Notes: a model not told the origin generated them from the letters alone. DNA of 64,000 nt from Clostridium_AF sediminicola (GCF_050402865.1 NZ_BAABMF010000015.1:58326-122325); one strand, 5' to 3'; positions 49,990 to 59,545 are shown, counted from the first letter of the stretch. Translations and numbers: made by a program.

Positions 49990-52050
49990 TTGGCTACTTT
50001 AGGAATGAGTATTGATATGAATAGTTCCTTTAGTTTTTTAAGTAGAAGTTTAAATGAATCTACTGAGGAATTAAGTAAAAGTTTAGATAAGAGAATTAAT
50101 TCTTTAAGCAGAAGTTTGAACGAATCTTATGCATCATTAGATACAAGTTTAAGTATAAAGATAGATCAAACTGAAGATAAATCAGTTGGGAAAGTAGAAA
50201 AAATTAAAAATAAATTTCAAAGTTTAGCTGGGATTACAAATACTATAGCTAGTAATATAGATAAGGTAGGACAAGCCTCTGACCATTATATGGCTATTCA
50301 ATCAAGGATAGAAGCGATAAATGATGGACAGCAGACTGTAAATGAACTTAATGATAAGATATTTGCATCAGCAGGGAGGACACGTACTTCTTACGAAGAT
50401 ATGGTTGGTATTGTTGACAATCTTGGTACAAAAGCAAGTGGAGCATTCAGTTCCAATGATGAGATGTTGGGGTTTTCAGAACTTATGGTAAAATCAATGA
50501 AAATTGCAGGTGCTCCGCAGAAGACTCAAAAAGATGTAATGAATAAATTAACAGGTGCTATGGAGAAGGGAAAACTTCAAGGGGATGCATTCAATTCTAT
50601 ACTTCAAAATACTCCAATGTTGGCACAGGCTATGGCAGATAAGTTAGGTGTAAGTTTAAAAACATTAAAAGACATGGGTTCCCAAGGAAAAATTTCATCT
50701 GGTGTTCTTAAATCTGCATTATTCAGTTCAGCGGATGATATTAATAGTAAATTTGCCGATGTACCTATTACCTATGGTGAGATAATAACTAGAATAAAGG
50801 ATATGATTAATAAATCATTAGCACCAGCATTTCAAAAGTTTAGTGATTTGTTAAATTCTGATGGTGCAAGACTTTTTATTAGTAATATAGGCAATTGTAT
50901 AGCTTTGATAGTAGGGTTAGGTAGTACTCTTATGAATGTTGTGATAGGTATTGCTTCACTATTTTTGGATAATTGGTCAATTATAGCACCAATTATTTGG
51001 GGGATAATCGCTGCACTTATTGTTTATAATTACACCATATTAACTTCGTTGTTTTCAACTATTATGGATATTGCAGCAAAGATTGCACATAAGGTTGCAT
51101 CGTGTGCTGAAACAGTAGCTATATTTGCATTGATTGCAGCACAAGATGGGTTAAATGCTGCTTTTGCTGCTTGTCCAATAACTTGGATTATAATGGGAGT
51201 AATTATGTTAATAGCAGTATTTTATGGAGTAATCGCAGCTATTAATCAGTTTACAGGTCAGAGTTTATCTGCAACAGGAATAATAGTGGGTGCTTTTATG
51301 GTTGCACTAGCTTTTATTGGAAATTTATTTATCGGAGCTTATAATTTGATAATTGATGTGGTTTGCATTATTTGGAATATTATTGCAGCATTTGTTGAAT
51401 TTTTTGCTAATGTCTTCAATGATCCTATTGGCTCAATCATAAGATTATTTGCTAATATGGGGGATGCAATTTTAGGAATTATAGAAGCAATTGCATCTGG
51501 AATTGATACATTATTTGGTACGAATTTTGCAGAAGGAGTTTCAGGTTGGAGAGATGACCTTAAAGGTATGACTGATAAGCTAGTTGAGAAACAGGAAATT
51601 GAGATTGAGAGGCTAGATCCTAATGAGGAGCATATAGATAGATTAGAATATGAAAAGGCTTTTGATTACGGTAACGATATTGGAAAAGGCATTGATAATG
51701 CAGTAGGTGGTATTTTTAATAAGGATATATTTGAGAAAGATAATCCAATAGATAAATTTGATCAAGGTGGTTTTGACAAAGATAATATGAATATTAACTC
51801 AGTAAATCAGGTTAATAATGTGGGATCCGTAGATGACACTGTTGATGTATCTAGTGAAGATCTAAAGGTGATGAGAGAACTTGCAGAAATAAAAGCTGTT
51901 GAAAATTTTGTTACTCTAACACCAAGTGTACAGGTGCAAACAGGAGATATTAAAAATGATATTGATGTAAACAAAGTTGTTAAGAAAATTGGAGATTTAT
52001 TAAAAGATGATATTGCAACTAGTACAAAGGAGGTGTATGCTCTTGGCTAA
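49990..52050 (+). CDS. tape measure protein (XkdO-like)
   Basis: This about 686-residue protein sets tail length. It has an N-terminal heptad region with an internal repeat (LSRSLNEST...LSRSLNESY), the tape-measure N-domain (TSYEDMVGIVDNLGTKASGA; MNKLTGAMEKGKLQGDAFNS; LQNTPMLAQAMADKLGVSLK), several membrane-like helices (about 310-500) and an acidic linker. The TTG at 49990 gives MATLGMS and is 8 bases from AGGAGG; GTG/ATG codons just upstream overlap that site. At about 0.15 nm per residue the tail would be near 100 nm, short as in R-type tailocins. Confidence 0.9.
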   Translation: MATLGMSIDMNSSFSFLSRSLNESTEELSKSLDKRINSLSRSLNESYASLDTSLSIKIDQTEDKSVGKVEKIKNKFQSLAGITNTIASNIDKVGQASDHYMAIQSRIEAINDGQQTVNELNDKIFASAGRTRTSYEDMVGIVDNLGTKASGAFSSNDEMLGFSELMVKSMKIAGAPQKTQKDVMNKLTGAMEKGKLQGDAFNSILQNTPMLAQAMADKLGVSLKTLKDMGSQGKISSGVLKSALFSSADDINSKFADVPITYGEIITRIKDMINKSLAPAFQKFSDLLNSDGARLFISNIGNCIALIVGLGSTLMNVVIGIASLFLDNWSIIAPIIWGIIAALIVYNYTILTSLFSTIMDIAAKIAHKVASCAETVAIFALIAAQDGLNAAFAACPITWIIMGVIMLIAVFYGVIAAINQFTGQSLSATGIIVGAFMVALAFIGNLFIGAYNLIIDVVCIIWNIIAAFVEFFANVFNDPIGSIIRLFANMGDAILGIIEAIASGIDTLFGTNFAEGVSGWRDDLKGMTDKLVEKQEIEIERLDPNEEHIDRLEYEKAFDYGNDIGKGIDNAVGGIFNKDIFEKDNPIDKFDQGGFDKDNMNINSVNQVNNVGSVDDTVDVSSEDLKVMRELAEIKAVENFVTLTPSVQVQTGDIKNDIDVNKVVKKIGDLLKDDIATSTKEVYALG

Positions 52051-52684
52051 AATATCTTTGAAGCAAGATAATGAAGAATTAGATCTTCCTGTTTTACCAG
52101 AAGAAATTGAGATAGCGGAGAAATCAAACAATTCAAGTCAAACACTTCAAAACCTTGGGGAAGTAACTCTTATAAATGGCACTAAACTTGCCACCTTAAA
52201 ACTTAGTGGATTATTCCCCAAACAAACTGATCCTTATGTTTCAAGTAATTCCTTAAAAAAACCTAATGAGTATATTGCTATGTTGAAGAAATGGAGAGAT
52301 AGTAAAAAGCCATTAACCATAGCAATATCCGAAACAGCCTTTCCCATTGAATGGAAATGTACTATTGAAAGTTTAGTATACAAAGAGAAAGCTGGTGAAG
52401 TTGGGGATATATACTATTCAATAGATTTAAAAGAATACAGATACTTTAATGTTAAAAAAGCAGAAATAATTGGAGAGGATAAATCCAAAGTAGTAGTTGA
52501 AAACACTAGAGTATCAGAAAAAGAAACACCTGAAACCTATAAAATAAAGAAAGGAGATACACTTTATGCTATAGCAAAAAAATTCTATGGAAATGGTAAC
52601 AAGTGGAGAGAGTTATACCAAAAAAATAAATCTATTATTAAAAATCCTAATTTAATATATCCAGGCCAGGTGATTAATCTATGA
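52043..52684 (+). CDS. LysM baseplate/tail protein (XkdP-like)
   Basis: This about 213-residue protein has an N-terminal domain (ISLKQDNEELDLPVLPEEIE) and a C-terminal LysM domain (about 163-213; ETYKIKKGDTLYAIAKKFYG, then NGNKWRELYQKNKSII and IYPGQVINL). In contractile tails this protein joins the tube end to the hub. I take TTG 52043, 9 bases after AGGAGG, giving MAKIS; ATG 52037 is the alternative but stands only 3 bases from that site. It overlaps the end of the tape measure gene. Confidence 0.9.
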   Translation: MAKISLKQDNEELDLPVLPEEIEIAEKSNNSSQTLQNLGEVTLINGTKLATLKLSGLFPKQTDPYVSSNSLKKPNEYIAMLKKWRDSKKPLTIAISETAFPIEWKCTIESLVYKEKAGEVGDIYYSIDLKEYRYFNVKKAEIIGEDKSKVVVENTRVSEKETPETYKIKKGDTLYAIAKKFYGNGNKWRELYQKNKSIIKNPNLIYPGQVINL

Positions 52685-53616
52685 TGAGGTTACTGATTGA
52701 TGATAAAGAAGGGAATATACATGCGTTACCCCATGGGAAGATTCAATTAAAACATTCTATAGAAGGCAAAGTTGGTAGCATGGAATTTCAGTATTTTTCA
52801 CAAAATGAATATAAGATTGAAAATGGACAAGTAGTTAGATTAGAAATGGATGAAGAGGTTATTTTTTATGGATATGTTTTCAAAGTTACCAAAGATAAAA
52901 TAACTTGTTATGATCAATTAAGATATCTTAAATATAAAGATTCAAAATACTTTGATAATAAGAAAGCCAGTGAAATTCTATCTATCATTGCAAATGAGAA
53001 TAATATAAAAACTGGAACAATAGAAGACACCAAATATGTAATACCAAAGCAAATTAGTGATGAAAAGGAATGGCTTGATATGATAGTAGAAGCACTACAA
53101 GCTACTTTATTAGATTCTGGGAGATTGTATTTTCTTCAAGACAGAGCAGGTAGCTTAGAACTTTTAGATATCGAAAACACTAAGCTAGGTATTATTATTG
53201 ATGGTGAGAGCACGTTAAGTGATTATACTTTTACAAAGGATATAGATACTGATACCTTTAACCTTGTAAAATTAGTTAGACAAAATGAAGATATCGAAAA
53301 GAGAAAAGAATTTATATATCAAGACAGCAATAATATAGGTAAGTGGGGAAAACTACAGTACCATGAGATAGTTGATGAAAAACTTAATGATGCACAAATC
53401 CATAAAAAGGGTGAAAATTTACTGGAACTTAAGAACAGAGAAAAGATGTCTTTTAGTTTGAAAAATGTAATAGGCGATATTAGATGTAGAGCTGGATATA
53501 GTGTATTTATATCTATACCTGAAGAAGGGATTAATGGATGGTATCTTATAAAATCTGACACTCATAGAATTTTGGATAATGAATATTTAATGGATTTAGA
53601 GTTGGTGATATATTAA
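52681..53616 (+). CDS. tail hub protein (XkdQ/YqbQ-like)
   Basis: This 311-residue hub protein of the gp27-like type has an N-terminal tube-like barrel (LLIDDKEGNIHALPHGKIQL), a middle with ITCYDQLRYLKYKDSKYFDN and KKASEILSIIANENNIKTG, and a C-terminal part ending with DTHRILDNEYLMDLELVIY. It forms the centre of the baseplate under the tube. The start overlaps the LysM gene stop by four bases (ATGA). It is coupled to the next gene by TAATG. Confidence 0.9.
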   Translation: MMRLLIDDKEGNIHALPHGKIQLKHSIEGKVGSMEFQYFSQNEYKIENGQVVRLEMDEEVIFYGYVFKVTKDKITCYDQLRYLKYKDSKYFDNKKASEILSIIANENNIKTGTIEDTKYVIPKQISDEKEWLDMIVEALQATLLDSGRLYFLQDRAGSLELLDIENTKLGIIIDGESTLSDYTFTKDIDTDTFNLVKLVRQNEDIEKRKEFIYQDSNNIGKWGKLQYHEIVDEKLNDAQIHKKGENLLELKNREKMSFSLKNVIGDIRCRAGYSVFISIPEEGINGWYLIKSDTHRILDNEYLMDLELVIY

Positions 53617-53930
53617 TGTATAATGAAATAAGAAAAATTGTAAAAGATGGTTTAGAAGGGATTAATGCTCGTATATTGTTTGGAACAGTATCTAGTGTTG
53701 ATCCTTTTAAGGTTTTAGTGGAGAAACGACTTGAGCTTCCTGGGAAAGTTTTAATATTTCCAGAACATCTTCAGGAAGTTAAATTAGTTACAAAAGATTT
53801 AGAAGAGTATATTTTAAGGGAAAAACTGTGCTTGAATGATAGATTAATACTTATCAATTTAGGACAGCAATATTTAATTTTTGATAAAGTAGGTGATTTT
53901 GATGCCACAATTTCTATTACCCCAAAGTAA
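53616..53930 (+). CDS. baseplate protein (XkdR-like, DUF2577)
   Basis: This 104-residue protein matches the small DUF2577 XkdR type: GLEGINARILFGTVSSVDPF, KVLVEKRLELPGKVLIFPEH, then LNDRLILINLGQQYLIFDKV, an OB-like beta fold that in related systems makes the spike or its adaptor. Here the spike role is inferred by position, as no separate gpV-like spike is evident. It overlaps both neighbours by start/stop codons. Confidence 0.85.
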   Translation: MYNEIRKIVKDGLEGINARILFGTVSSVDPFKVLVEKRLELPGKVLIFPEHLQEVKLVTKDLEEYILREKLCLNDRLILINLGQQYLIFDKVGDFDATISITPK

Positions 53931-54300
53931 TCTAGATTCCATTAAGGTATCACTTAATAGTTATCCAAGCAAAACTTGGAGAATCTATGACGGTAGAATA
54001 GTTGGATATACTGATGGTAAAGAAGCTATAAAGCAATCCATTCAGGCTATGCTAAATACTACTAGATATGATTATCTTATATATTCTTGGAATTATGGTC
54101 ATGAATTAACTGGACTTGTTGGAATGGATAAAGCTTATATCGAAGTTCTAGCCCCTAGATTAATCAAAGAATGTTTGACTCAAGATGATAGAATTTCGGA
54201 TACTATTAATTTTATATTTTCTAATAGGGGAGAAGGGTTGCTTATAGAGTTTCAGGTAATTACAACAGAAGGTATCATAAAAAGTGAGGTGAATTTATGA
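53902..54300 (+). CDS. baseplate wedge protein (XkdS-like, DUF2634)
   Basis: This 132-residue gp25-like wedge protein carries the family pattern KTWRIYDGRIVGYTDGKEAI, KQSIQAMLNTTRYDYLIYSW and NYGHELTGLVGMDKAYIEVL. gp25-like proteins start sheath assembly on the baseplate. The ATG at 53902 has AGGTGA five bases ahead; the upstream GTG overlaps it. It overlaps the XkdR-like gene by 29 bases and the next gene by ATGA. Confidence 0.9.
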   Translation: MPQFLLPQSNLDSIKVSLNSYPSKTWRIYDGRIVGYTDGKEAIKQSIQAMLNTTRYDYLIYSWNYGHELTGLVGMDKAYIEVLAPRLIKECLTQDDRISDTINFIFSNRGEGLLIEFQVITTEGIIKSEVNL

Positions 54301-55349
54301 CTTATGAAGAAATACTTAAACGAATGTTAGAAAGAGTTCCCGATAATATTGATAAAAGAGAGGGTTCCATAATTTATAATGCATTGGCTCCTGCAGCTTT
54401 TGAGTTAGCCCAAATGTATTTTTCAATAGAGTCTTCGCTTAGTTTAGTTTTTGCTCATACCAGCAATGGTGAATATCTAGACAAAAGATGCGCTGAGATG
54501 GGTGTTTATAGAAAAAAAGAAACTAAAGCAGCAAGAAAAGGTGAATTTAATACAAATATCCCTATAGGTACTAGATTTGGTATAGATGAGTTGACTTATA
54601 AAGTGGTTGAATGCATTGAAGAAAATAGTTATAAGATGGAGTGTGAAAAAGCTGGAGAGGTTGGCAATACTCAATTTGGCACTCTTTTGCCTATTGATTA
54701 TGTTAAGGATCTTACAACTGCAAAATTAACAGATATATTAATACCAGGGGAAGATACAGAAACTGATGAGGAGCTGTTAATGCGATTTACTACTAGAGTT
54801 CAAAAATCATCAACTAGTGGAAATATATATCATTACTTAGAATGGGCAAATGAAGTTGATGGTGTAGGAGGGGCTAGAATTCTTCCACTTTGGAATGGGA
54901 ATAATACCTTGAAAATTCTTGTGGCTGGGGGCGATATGCAACCCGCTTCAAGTGAATTAATATCTTCTGTACAAGAATATCTAGATCCAAACTCTGAAGG
55001 GTTAGGTAAGGGTAAGGCTCCAATAGGAGCCTTTTGTACTGTACAAGCACCTGAAAGTATTACAATAGATATCTCTGCTGATATATCAGGAGTATCATCG
55101 GATAATGTAACAGCTACATTTACAAAGAAACTAAAAGAATACTTTCAGGATTTAATAGTAAAAGATTGGCAAATGAAAGATAGTTATGTTGTTAGCTATG
55201 CCAAAATTGGAGCCATATTATTAGAAGCTATAGATGAAGCTGGTGGTATAGATTATTCCAACATTACTGTGAATAGCTATACCTCAAATATTCAAATGAC
55301 TGAAAATATTCCTGTAGTTGGGAGGGTTACATTAAATGAAGTTACTTGA
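54297..55349 (+). CDS. baseplate J-like protein (XkdT)
   Basis: This 350-residue gp6/gpJ-like wedge protein opens MTYEEILKRMLERVPDNIDK with REGSIIYNALAPAAFELAQM, then TSNGEYLDKRCAEMGVYRKK, DTETDEELLMRFTTRVQKSS, and HYLEWANEVDGVGGARILPL, all conserved Baseplate_J blocks. It builds the ring of the baseplate. It overlaps the upstream gene by four bases and the downstream gene by 14, showing tight coupling. Confidence 0.93.
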   Translation: MTYEEILKRMLERVPDNIDKREGSIIYNALAPAAFELAQMYFSIESSLSLVFAHTSNGEYLDKRCAEMGVYRKKETKAARKGEFNTNIPIGTRFGIDELTYKVVECIEENSYKMECEKAGEVGNTQFGTLLPIDYVKDLTTAKLTDILIPGEDTETDEELLMRFTTRVQKSSTSGNIYHYLEWANEVDGVGGARILPLWNGNNTLKILVAGGDMQPASSELISSVQEYLDPNSEGLGKGKAPIGAFCTVQAPESITIDISADISGVSSDNVTATFTKKLKEYFQDLIVKDWQMKDSYVVSYAKIGAILLEAIDEAGGIDYSNITVNSYTSNIQMTENIPVVGRVTLNEVT

Positions 55350-55869
55350 TTACCTTCCTGAATATCTAAAAGACATAAAAGAATTTAAAGAAATAATGAA
55401 TAGTGAAAAAGAAGAGATTCATGAGCTAAAGGATCTAATTCAGGATAAGTTGAATCAAAAGTTTGTTGATACAGCTACATGGGGACTAGAATTTTGGGAA
55501 AAAGAATTAGGGTTACAAATTAACCCTAGTTTACCCTATCAAGAGCGTAGAGCAAGAATAAAAGGAAGATTAAGAGGGGTAGGTAAATGTGATTCAGATT
55601 TAATAAAAGAGGTTGTTGATTCATGGACAAATGGAAATGTTGATGTATCTTTTGAAGATTGTATAAAAATTAAATTTAACAGCATATATGGAGTACCTTC
55701 AAATATGCAAGATTTGCAAAATGCTATTAGAGACATTAAACCTGTTCATTTGAAAGTGGAATATGACTACAAATATCTTTTAATTAAAGATATACACAAT
55801 GCAATAACCATTAATGAATTACAAAACACACAATTAAATAAATTTGCAGGAGGTGAAGTAAATGCCTAG
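55336..55869 (+). CDS. baseplate/tail protein I-like (XkdU, DUF2313)
   Basis: This 177-residue protein (YmfQ/XkdU type) has LLDYLPEYLKDIKEFKEIMN, TATWGLEFWEKELGLQINPS and LPYQERRARIKGRLRGVGKC, then a C-terminal ferredoxin-like part (IRDIKPVHLKVEYDYKYLLI). It connects the baseplate ring to the fibres. It overlaps the fibre gene by eight bases. The GGAGGTGAAGTAAATG at its end is the ribosome site of the next gene. Confidence 0.9.
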   Translation: MKLLDYLPEYLKDIKEFKEIMNSEKEEIHELKDLIQDKLNQKFVDTATWGLEFWEKELGLQINPSLPYQERRARIKGRLRGVGKCDSDLIKEVVDSWTNGNVDVSFEDCIKIKFNSIYGVPSNMQDLQNAIRDIKPVHLKVEYDYKYLLIKDIHNAITINELQNTQLNKFAGGEVNA

Positions 55870-56650
55870 TAATACTGAGAACTTAAACTTGTACAAGATA
55901 GATCCCAGTACAGATGGCAATAGCACATTTAATATAGAAACTATATTAAATGATAACTGGGATAAAATAGACAATAAATTTAAAGAAGTTGAAGAAAATA
56001 TCCCAAGCAACATAACAACAACTACTATATTAGAAGGTTCTTATGATTTGAAGAGCACAGCATCCAATATAAATTTTATAACAGGAGATATAATAGCATT
56101 TAATTCTGATATTGATAGCTTGATAGTTACTAAAAATACTGTTGTGCTAAAAGAGGGCAGAGATTATAGCATTAATTCTAATAATCAAAGCATAGATGCT
56201 ATTGGAGAGCCTTGGGTTGGTACAGTAGAAGAACCTGTTTGTTTTGATTTTAGAGTTTTAAGGAATCAAATTAATAATCTAGTTTTTAATGATGGTCAAT
56301 CAATACAAAATGGAACTGTAACAAAACAAAAATTAAGTACAGATGTTCAAACAATATTAGAAAGTGTTGTTGATAAATCAGATAAGATTTACGTAGATAA
56401 CAAAATAGGTGATTTAAGTCAAATTGAAGAGGATGATTTGGTAGCTGCTATTGAAAAGGATAGGTCGCAATTGAATGATATTGTGAATGTAAGTTTTTTG
56501 GAACCTGAAAGTTATAATAATAATACATTATGGTTACAAGATATTGGTGAGACAGATTTTAATGTTGGTGGTGGGATAGATATTGCTAATGCTCAAACCA
56601 GTACTCAACCACCAACAAATGATGATGTTTACTGGTTTGAACTAATATAA
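55862..56650 (+). CDS. tail fibre/appendage protein 1
   Basis: This 262-residue protein begins SNTENLNLYKIDPSTDGNST with FNIETILNDNWDKIDNKFKE, the standard baseplate-attaching N-terminus of clostridial tail fibres. A beta-rich middle and a helical QNGTVTKQKLSTDVQTILES segment follow. The C-terminus (NVGGGIDIANAQTSTQPPTN) resembles a linker and lacks a clear receptor-binding domain. It is the first of a series of appendage genes between baseplate and lysis genes. Confidence 0.75.
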   Translation: MPSNTENLNLYKIDPSTDGNSTFNIETILNDNWDKIDNKFKEVEENIPSNITTTTILEGSYDLKSTASNINFITGDIIAFNSDIDSLIVTKNTVVLKEGRDYSINSNNQSIDAIGEPWVGTVEEPVCFDFRVLRNQINNLVFNDGQSIQNGTVTKQKLSTDVQTILESVVDKSDKIYVDNKIGDLSQIEEDDLVAAIEKDRSQLNDIVNVSFLEPESYNNNTLWLQDIGETDFNVGGGIDIANAQTSTQPPTNDDVYWFELI

Positions 56651-56670
56651 AATAATGGGAGATGACTAAT

Positions 56671-57249
56671 ATGGCAGATGTAAATATTCAAATTAAACAA
56701 AAAAATGGTGAAGTATGGGATAATTTATATCCAAAAACTAAAGCAATGCAAGTAGTGACTAATAGCGGTGATACAGTTGAGCAACATACAGGAGATACAA
56801 CTGTACACATTACTAGTTCAGAACGTTCCAATTGGAATGCTAAAGCAACTACACAATATGTTGTAGATAAAATTACAGAGTTAGTGAATTCGAGTCCATC
56901 CACACTTGATACTTTAAATGAATTGGCTCAAGCTCTAGGAAATGACCCTAATTTTGCAACAACTATTACTAATGCTTTAGGTAATAAATTTGACAAGACA
57001 AATGTAGATGCAAGTACAGCATTGGGTACAAGTAATATAAAAGTGCCTAGTCAAAATGCTGTTAAAACTTATGTAGCAAATCAATTATCTTCTTCCGGTT
57101 ATGGTGATATGATGAAAGCAACATACGATTCAAACAATGATGGAAAAATTGATATCGCTAGTTTTGCCGAAAGTGCTGCTATTAAAATAGGTGATACATT
57201 ACCAGCTGAAGCAAATGCAGGTGAAATATTTTTCCAAACGATTGTTTAA
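56671..57249 (+). CDS. tail fibre protein 2 with fibre repeat
   Basis: This 192-residue protein has an N-terminal adaptor IQIKQKNGEVWDNLYPKTKA, the collar-like HITSSERSNWNAKATTQYVV, and a fibre repeat STLDTLNELAQALGNDPNFA found in many side-tail fibres. It ends in an amphipathic, acidic IFFQTIV tail. ATG 56671 is 9 bases from GGGAG; ATG 56662 stands beside it. The adaptor recurs in the next gene, pointing to duplicated appendage modules. Confidence 0.8.
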   Translation: MADVNIQIKQKNGEVWDNLYPKTKAMQVVTNSGDTVEQHTGDTTVHITSSERSNWNAKATTQYVVDKITELVNSSPSTLDTLNELAQALGNDPNFATTITNALGNKFDKTNVDASTALGTSNIKVPSQNAVKTYVANQLSSSGYGDMMKATYDSNNDGKIDIASFAESAAIKIGDTLPAEANAGEIFFQTIV

Positions 57250-57263
57250 GGTAGGTGTAATAA

Positions 57264-57671
57264 ATGGCGAATAAAAATGTAGTAATAAAAACGAGAAATG
57301 ATAGCAATAGTGATTGGGATATTATATATCCTGTCACTATTGCTGATAATGTAAAATGTAGTGACGGTAGGTCTGTTTGTGCGCAATTGAAAGATATTGT
57401 GAACATAATTCAAAATATTTCAATACTATCAGCAAACTGGATTGATGATACTGCAACAAGGGGCTTTTGGGTATATGACTATAGCGATACAAAAATAAAT
57501 AGCAATACTATAGTTGATATTAATGTGCATTTATCTAGTTTAGAAAATGCTAGTGATTTGAAAAGTGTTACAGAGAGTTTTGATGGTTATGTTAGGTTAT
57601 ATGCTAGTTCACAACCACAAGTAGATTTGAATTGTGATTTAAAATTAATCAAGCAAGTAGGTGATGCTTAA
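57264..57671 (+). CDS. tail fibre-associated protein 3 with the same adaptor
   Basis: This 135-residue protein opens ANKNVVIKTRNDSNSDWDII YPVT, similar to the adaptor of the gene before (WDNLYPKT), then SDGRSVCAQLKDIVNIIQNI and a beta-sandwich-like C-terminus (GYVRLYASSQPQVDLNCDLK). It could attach another fibre or a small carbohydrate-binding unit. TAATG couples it to the following gene. No enzymatic motif is seen. Confidence 0.65.
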   Translation: MANKNVVIKTRNDSNSDWDIIYPVTIADNVKCSDGRSVCAQLKDIVNIIQNISILSANWIDDTATRGFWVYDYSDTKINSNTIVDINVHLSSLENASDLKSVTESFDGYVRLYASSQPQVDLNCDLKLIKQVGDA

Positions 57672-58996
57672 TGGCATATGGGAAAATTAATGTTGGTGGA
57701 GGTGCTAAATTACCAGGAAATGTTCTACAAGCAGAAATTGGATTGGGTGAAAACATAGGAAAAGGGGATTTAGTCGATATTTTAAAAGGTAAAATGGTAA
57801 AAAGCTTTGACAAAGAAATCAGAGTTATTAATTCTACAACCTATGAGTCAAAACCGATTTATGATTATCAAAGTATTAAACTATCTAGTACAAAAGTTTT
57901 ATTAATATATCATACTGGTAATAGCACCTCAAGAAAAGTAAATTTAACTGCAAAAATTATTGACACATCAGGATTACTACCAGTGGTTACACAAACATTT
58001 GTTATAGACTACTTGACAGCCCTTTCTTCATTGAGTGTTCATCTTCTACCTGATGGGCGTGTAATATTGTTATACACTAATTATGATGATAAGAATGGGC
58101 GAGCTGTTTTACTAGCTATAGATAGTAATGATTTAATAACAGCAGGAGAAATTCTTATATATAGCACTTACGCTCCTGAGTATATTACAATACATGAAAC
58201 AGCGATAGACAGTGAGATAAATATACTATTCACCGATAGCTATCATGATGGAGGGGTCTTAAAACTTACACTAAATAGCGATAATACTATTTCTATGGGA
58301 ACTATTTATGTTTTTGATACTTATTATTTTCCAGTAACAGCTGTAGAAATTGTTCCTAATTTTGTTTTAGTGCTTAATTTTTCTGATTCGGATTGCGATA
58401 ATATGCGTGCTTCTGTGTTGACTATAAATGAAAATAGTTCTGCTTCTATTATCGGTGACCAGTTTATTGCCAGTAGTTCTTATGGGTTTTCTTCAATAAC
58501 ACTACGTAAGTTATCTTCTGATAATAAATTCTTAGTCTCTTACGGAGAAAATGGACATATGCTAAACAATGATGTTAAAGATAGAAACTTTATAGTTCAA
58601 GCCTTTGAAGTTACTGATATTGCTAATGGTAGTATAACAGTTGGTGAAGATTGTCGTATATATAACCATATGTATTTAGCCTTTTGTCCCTCATCATTGT
58701 TCACTATAGGCAATGATAGAGCTATAGCTTTTTATCAGATTAGTGATAATGATACTTCATACGCTGTCACGCTTAAAGTGGCAGAAGATAATACAACAAG
58801 TGTAATGAATACTACTGATATTTCAGAGATAGTTGATGATATAAAAGGTGCAGTTTTAACAGATGATAACAGTATTATAATACTACAAAACTATTCGTTT
58901 ACTCTGCTTTCAAGTTATGATAAAAGCTTGGGCATTGCTCTGCAAGATGGTGTTGGCGGTGAAACAAAAAAATTTAATTTATGGGGGAAAGTATAA
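57671..58996 (+). CDS. putative beta-propeller tail appendage protein
   Basis: This 441-residue protein starts AYGKINVGGGAKLPGNVLQA, a glycine-rich attachment segment, then shows six or seven repeated blade-like units (YDYQSIKLSSTKVLLIYHTG; SVHLLPDGRVILLYTN; ITLRKLSSDNKFLVSYGEN; FTIGNDRAIAFYQISDND; AVLTDDNSIIILQNYS), each with a turn and a hydrophobic strand. I infer a beta-propeller for receptor binding at the tail tip. Its stop overlaps the next start (TAATG). I do not recognise the family by name. Confidence 0.6.
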   Translation: MAYGKINVGGGAKLPGNVLQAEIGLGENIGKGDLVDILKGKMVKSFDKEIRVINSTTYESKPIYDYQSIKLSSTKVLLIYHTGNSTSRKVNLTAKIIDTSGLLPVVTQTFVIDYLTALSSLSVHLLPDGRVILLYTNYDDKNGRAVLLAIDSNDLITAGEILIYSTYAPEYITIHETAIDSEINILFTDSYHDGGVLKLTLNSDNTISMGTIYVFDTYYFPVTAVEIVPNFVLVLNFSDSDCDNMRASVLTINENSSASIIGDQFIASSSYGFSSITLRKLSSDNKFLVSYGENGHMLNNDVKDRNFIVQAFEVTDIANGSITVGEDCRIYNHMYLAFCPSSLFTIGNDRAIAFYQISDNDTSYAVTLKVAEDNTTSVMNTTDISEIVDDIKGAVLTDDNSIIILQNYSFTLLSSYDKSLGIALQDGVGGETKKFNLWGKV

Positions 58997-59298
58997 TGAA
59001 AATTCTAATGGATAAAGACAATATAATAATAGAGATTAATGAATCAATAGAAACTGTGTCTAATGGTATAAAAGTTAATGGTATGGTATATGGCGTACCT
59101 ACTATGCATATAGCCGAAATAGACAAAATGCCTGAAGGTATTGAAGTTAGAAAGTATAAATATGTTGATGGTGAGTTTAGTCTTAATGAAAACTATGTAG
59201 AACCTATTGATACAGAAACAGAAATTATTAATTTAAAAGCACAAATCAGTGAATTAACTATACAGTTAGGCGATGCGTTATTGGGAGGTGCTTTATAA
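58996..59298 (+). CDS. small tail-appendage protein (100 aa)
   Basis: This 100-residue protein (MKILMDKDNIIIEINESIET; VYGVPTMHIAEIDKMPEGIE) ends with a coiled-coil helix (ETEIINLKAQISELTIQLGD). The layout resembles XkdW-like or fibre-chaperone proteins found after tail fibres. The ATG at 58996 overlaps the stop of the propeller gene and follows GGGGGAAAG. It is coupled to the small gene after it through TAATG. Function is inferred from position only. Confidence 0.65.
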   Translation: MKILMDKDNIIIEINESIETVSNGIKVNGMVYGVPTMHIAEIDKMPEGIEVRKYKYVDGEFSLNENYVEPIDTETEIINLKAQISELTIQLGDALLGGAL

Positions 59299-59432
59299 TG
59301 AGTTTTTGGGCAAAGTATGTTCTATTAAAAGAAAAGCAAGGTCAAACAAGAGAAGTAACGCTTCAAAAAATTGGAGATAAATTTGGATTAGGAAAAAGAC
59401 AAGAAATTGAACAAAAATTAGATTCACAATAG
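59298..59432 (+). CDS. XkdX-like small tail protein (44 aa)
   Basis: The frame MSFWAKYVLLKEKQGQTREV, TLQKIGDKFGLGKRQEIEQK, LDSQ is basic and helical. It is coupled to the gene before by TAATG with ribosome site GGGAGGTG. Very small ORFs of the XkdX type, opening with M-x-F-W, occupy this position behind fibre genes in PBSX-like phages. The assignment rests on size, position and the FW start. Confidence 0.6.
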   Translation: MSFWAKYVLLKEKQGQTREVTLQKIGDKFGLGKRQEIEQKLDSQ

Positions 59433-59545
59433 GGATAAAAGATGAATTAAATAATTAAGAGTAAAGATAAAAAAGTGAAGGTTTAAATAATTTAATGTTT
59501 ATGCTTTCATTTTTAAATATTAAGATATATAAAGAGAGGTAAGAA

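Noticed and set aside
53319..53561. Minus-strand 80-codon frame inside the hub gene
   Set aside because: It is antisense to a conserved baseplate gene with overlapping start/stop coupling, and no ribosome site is present.
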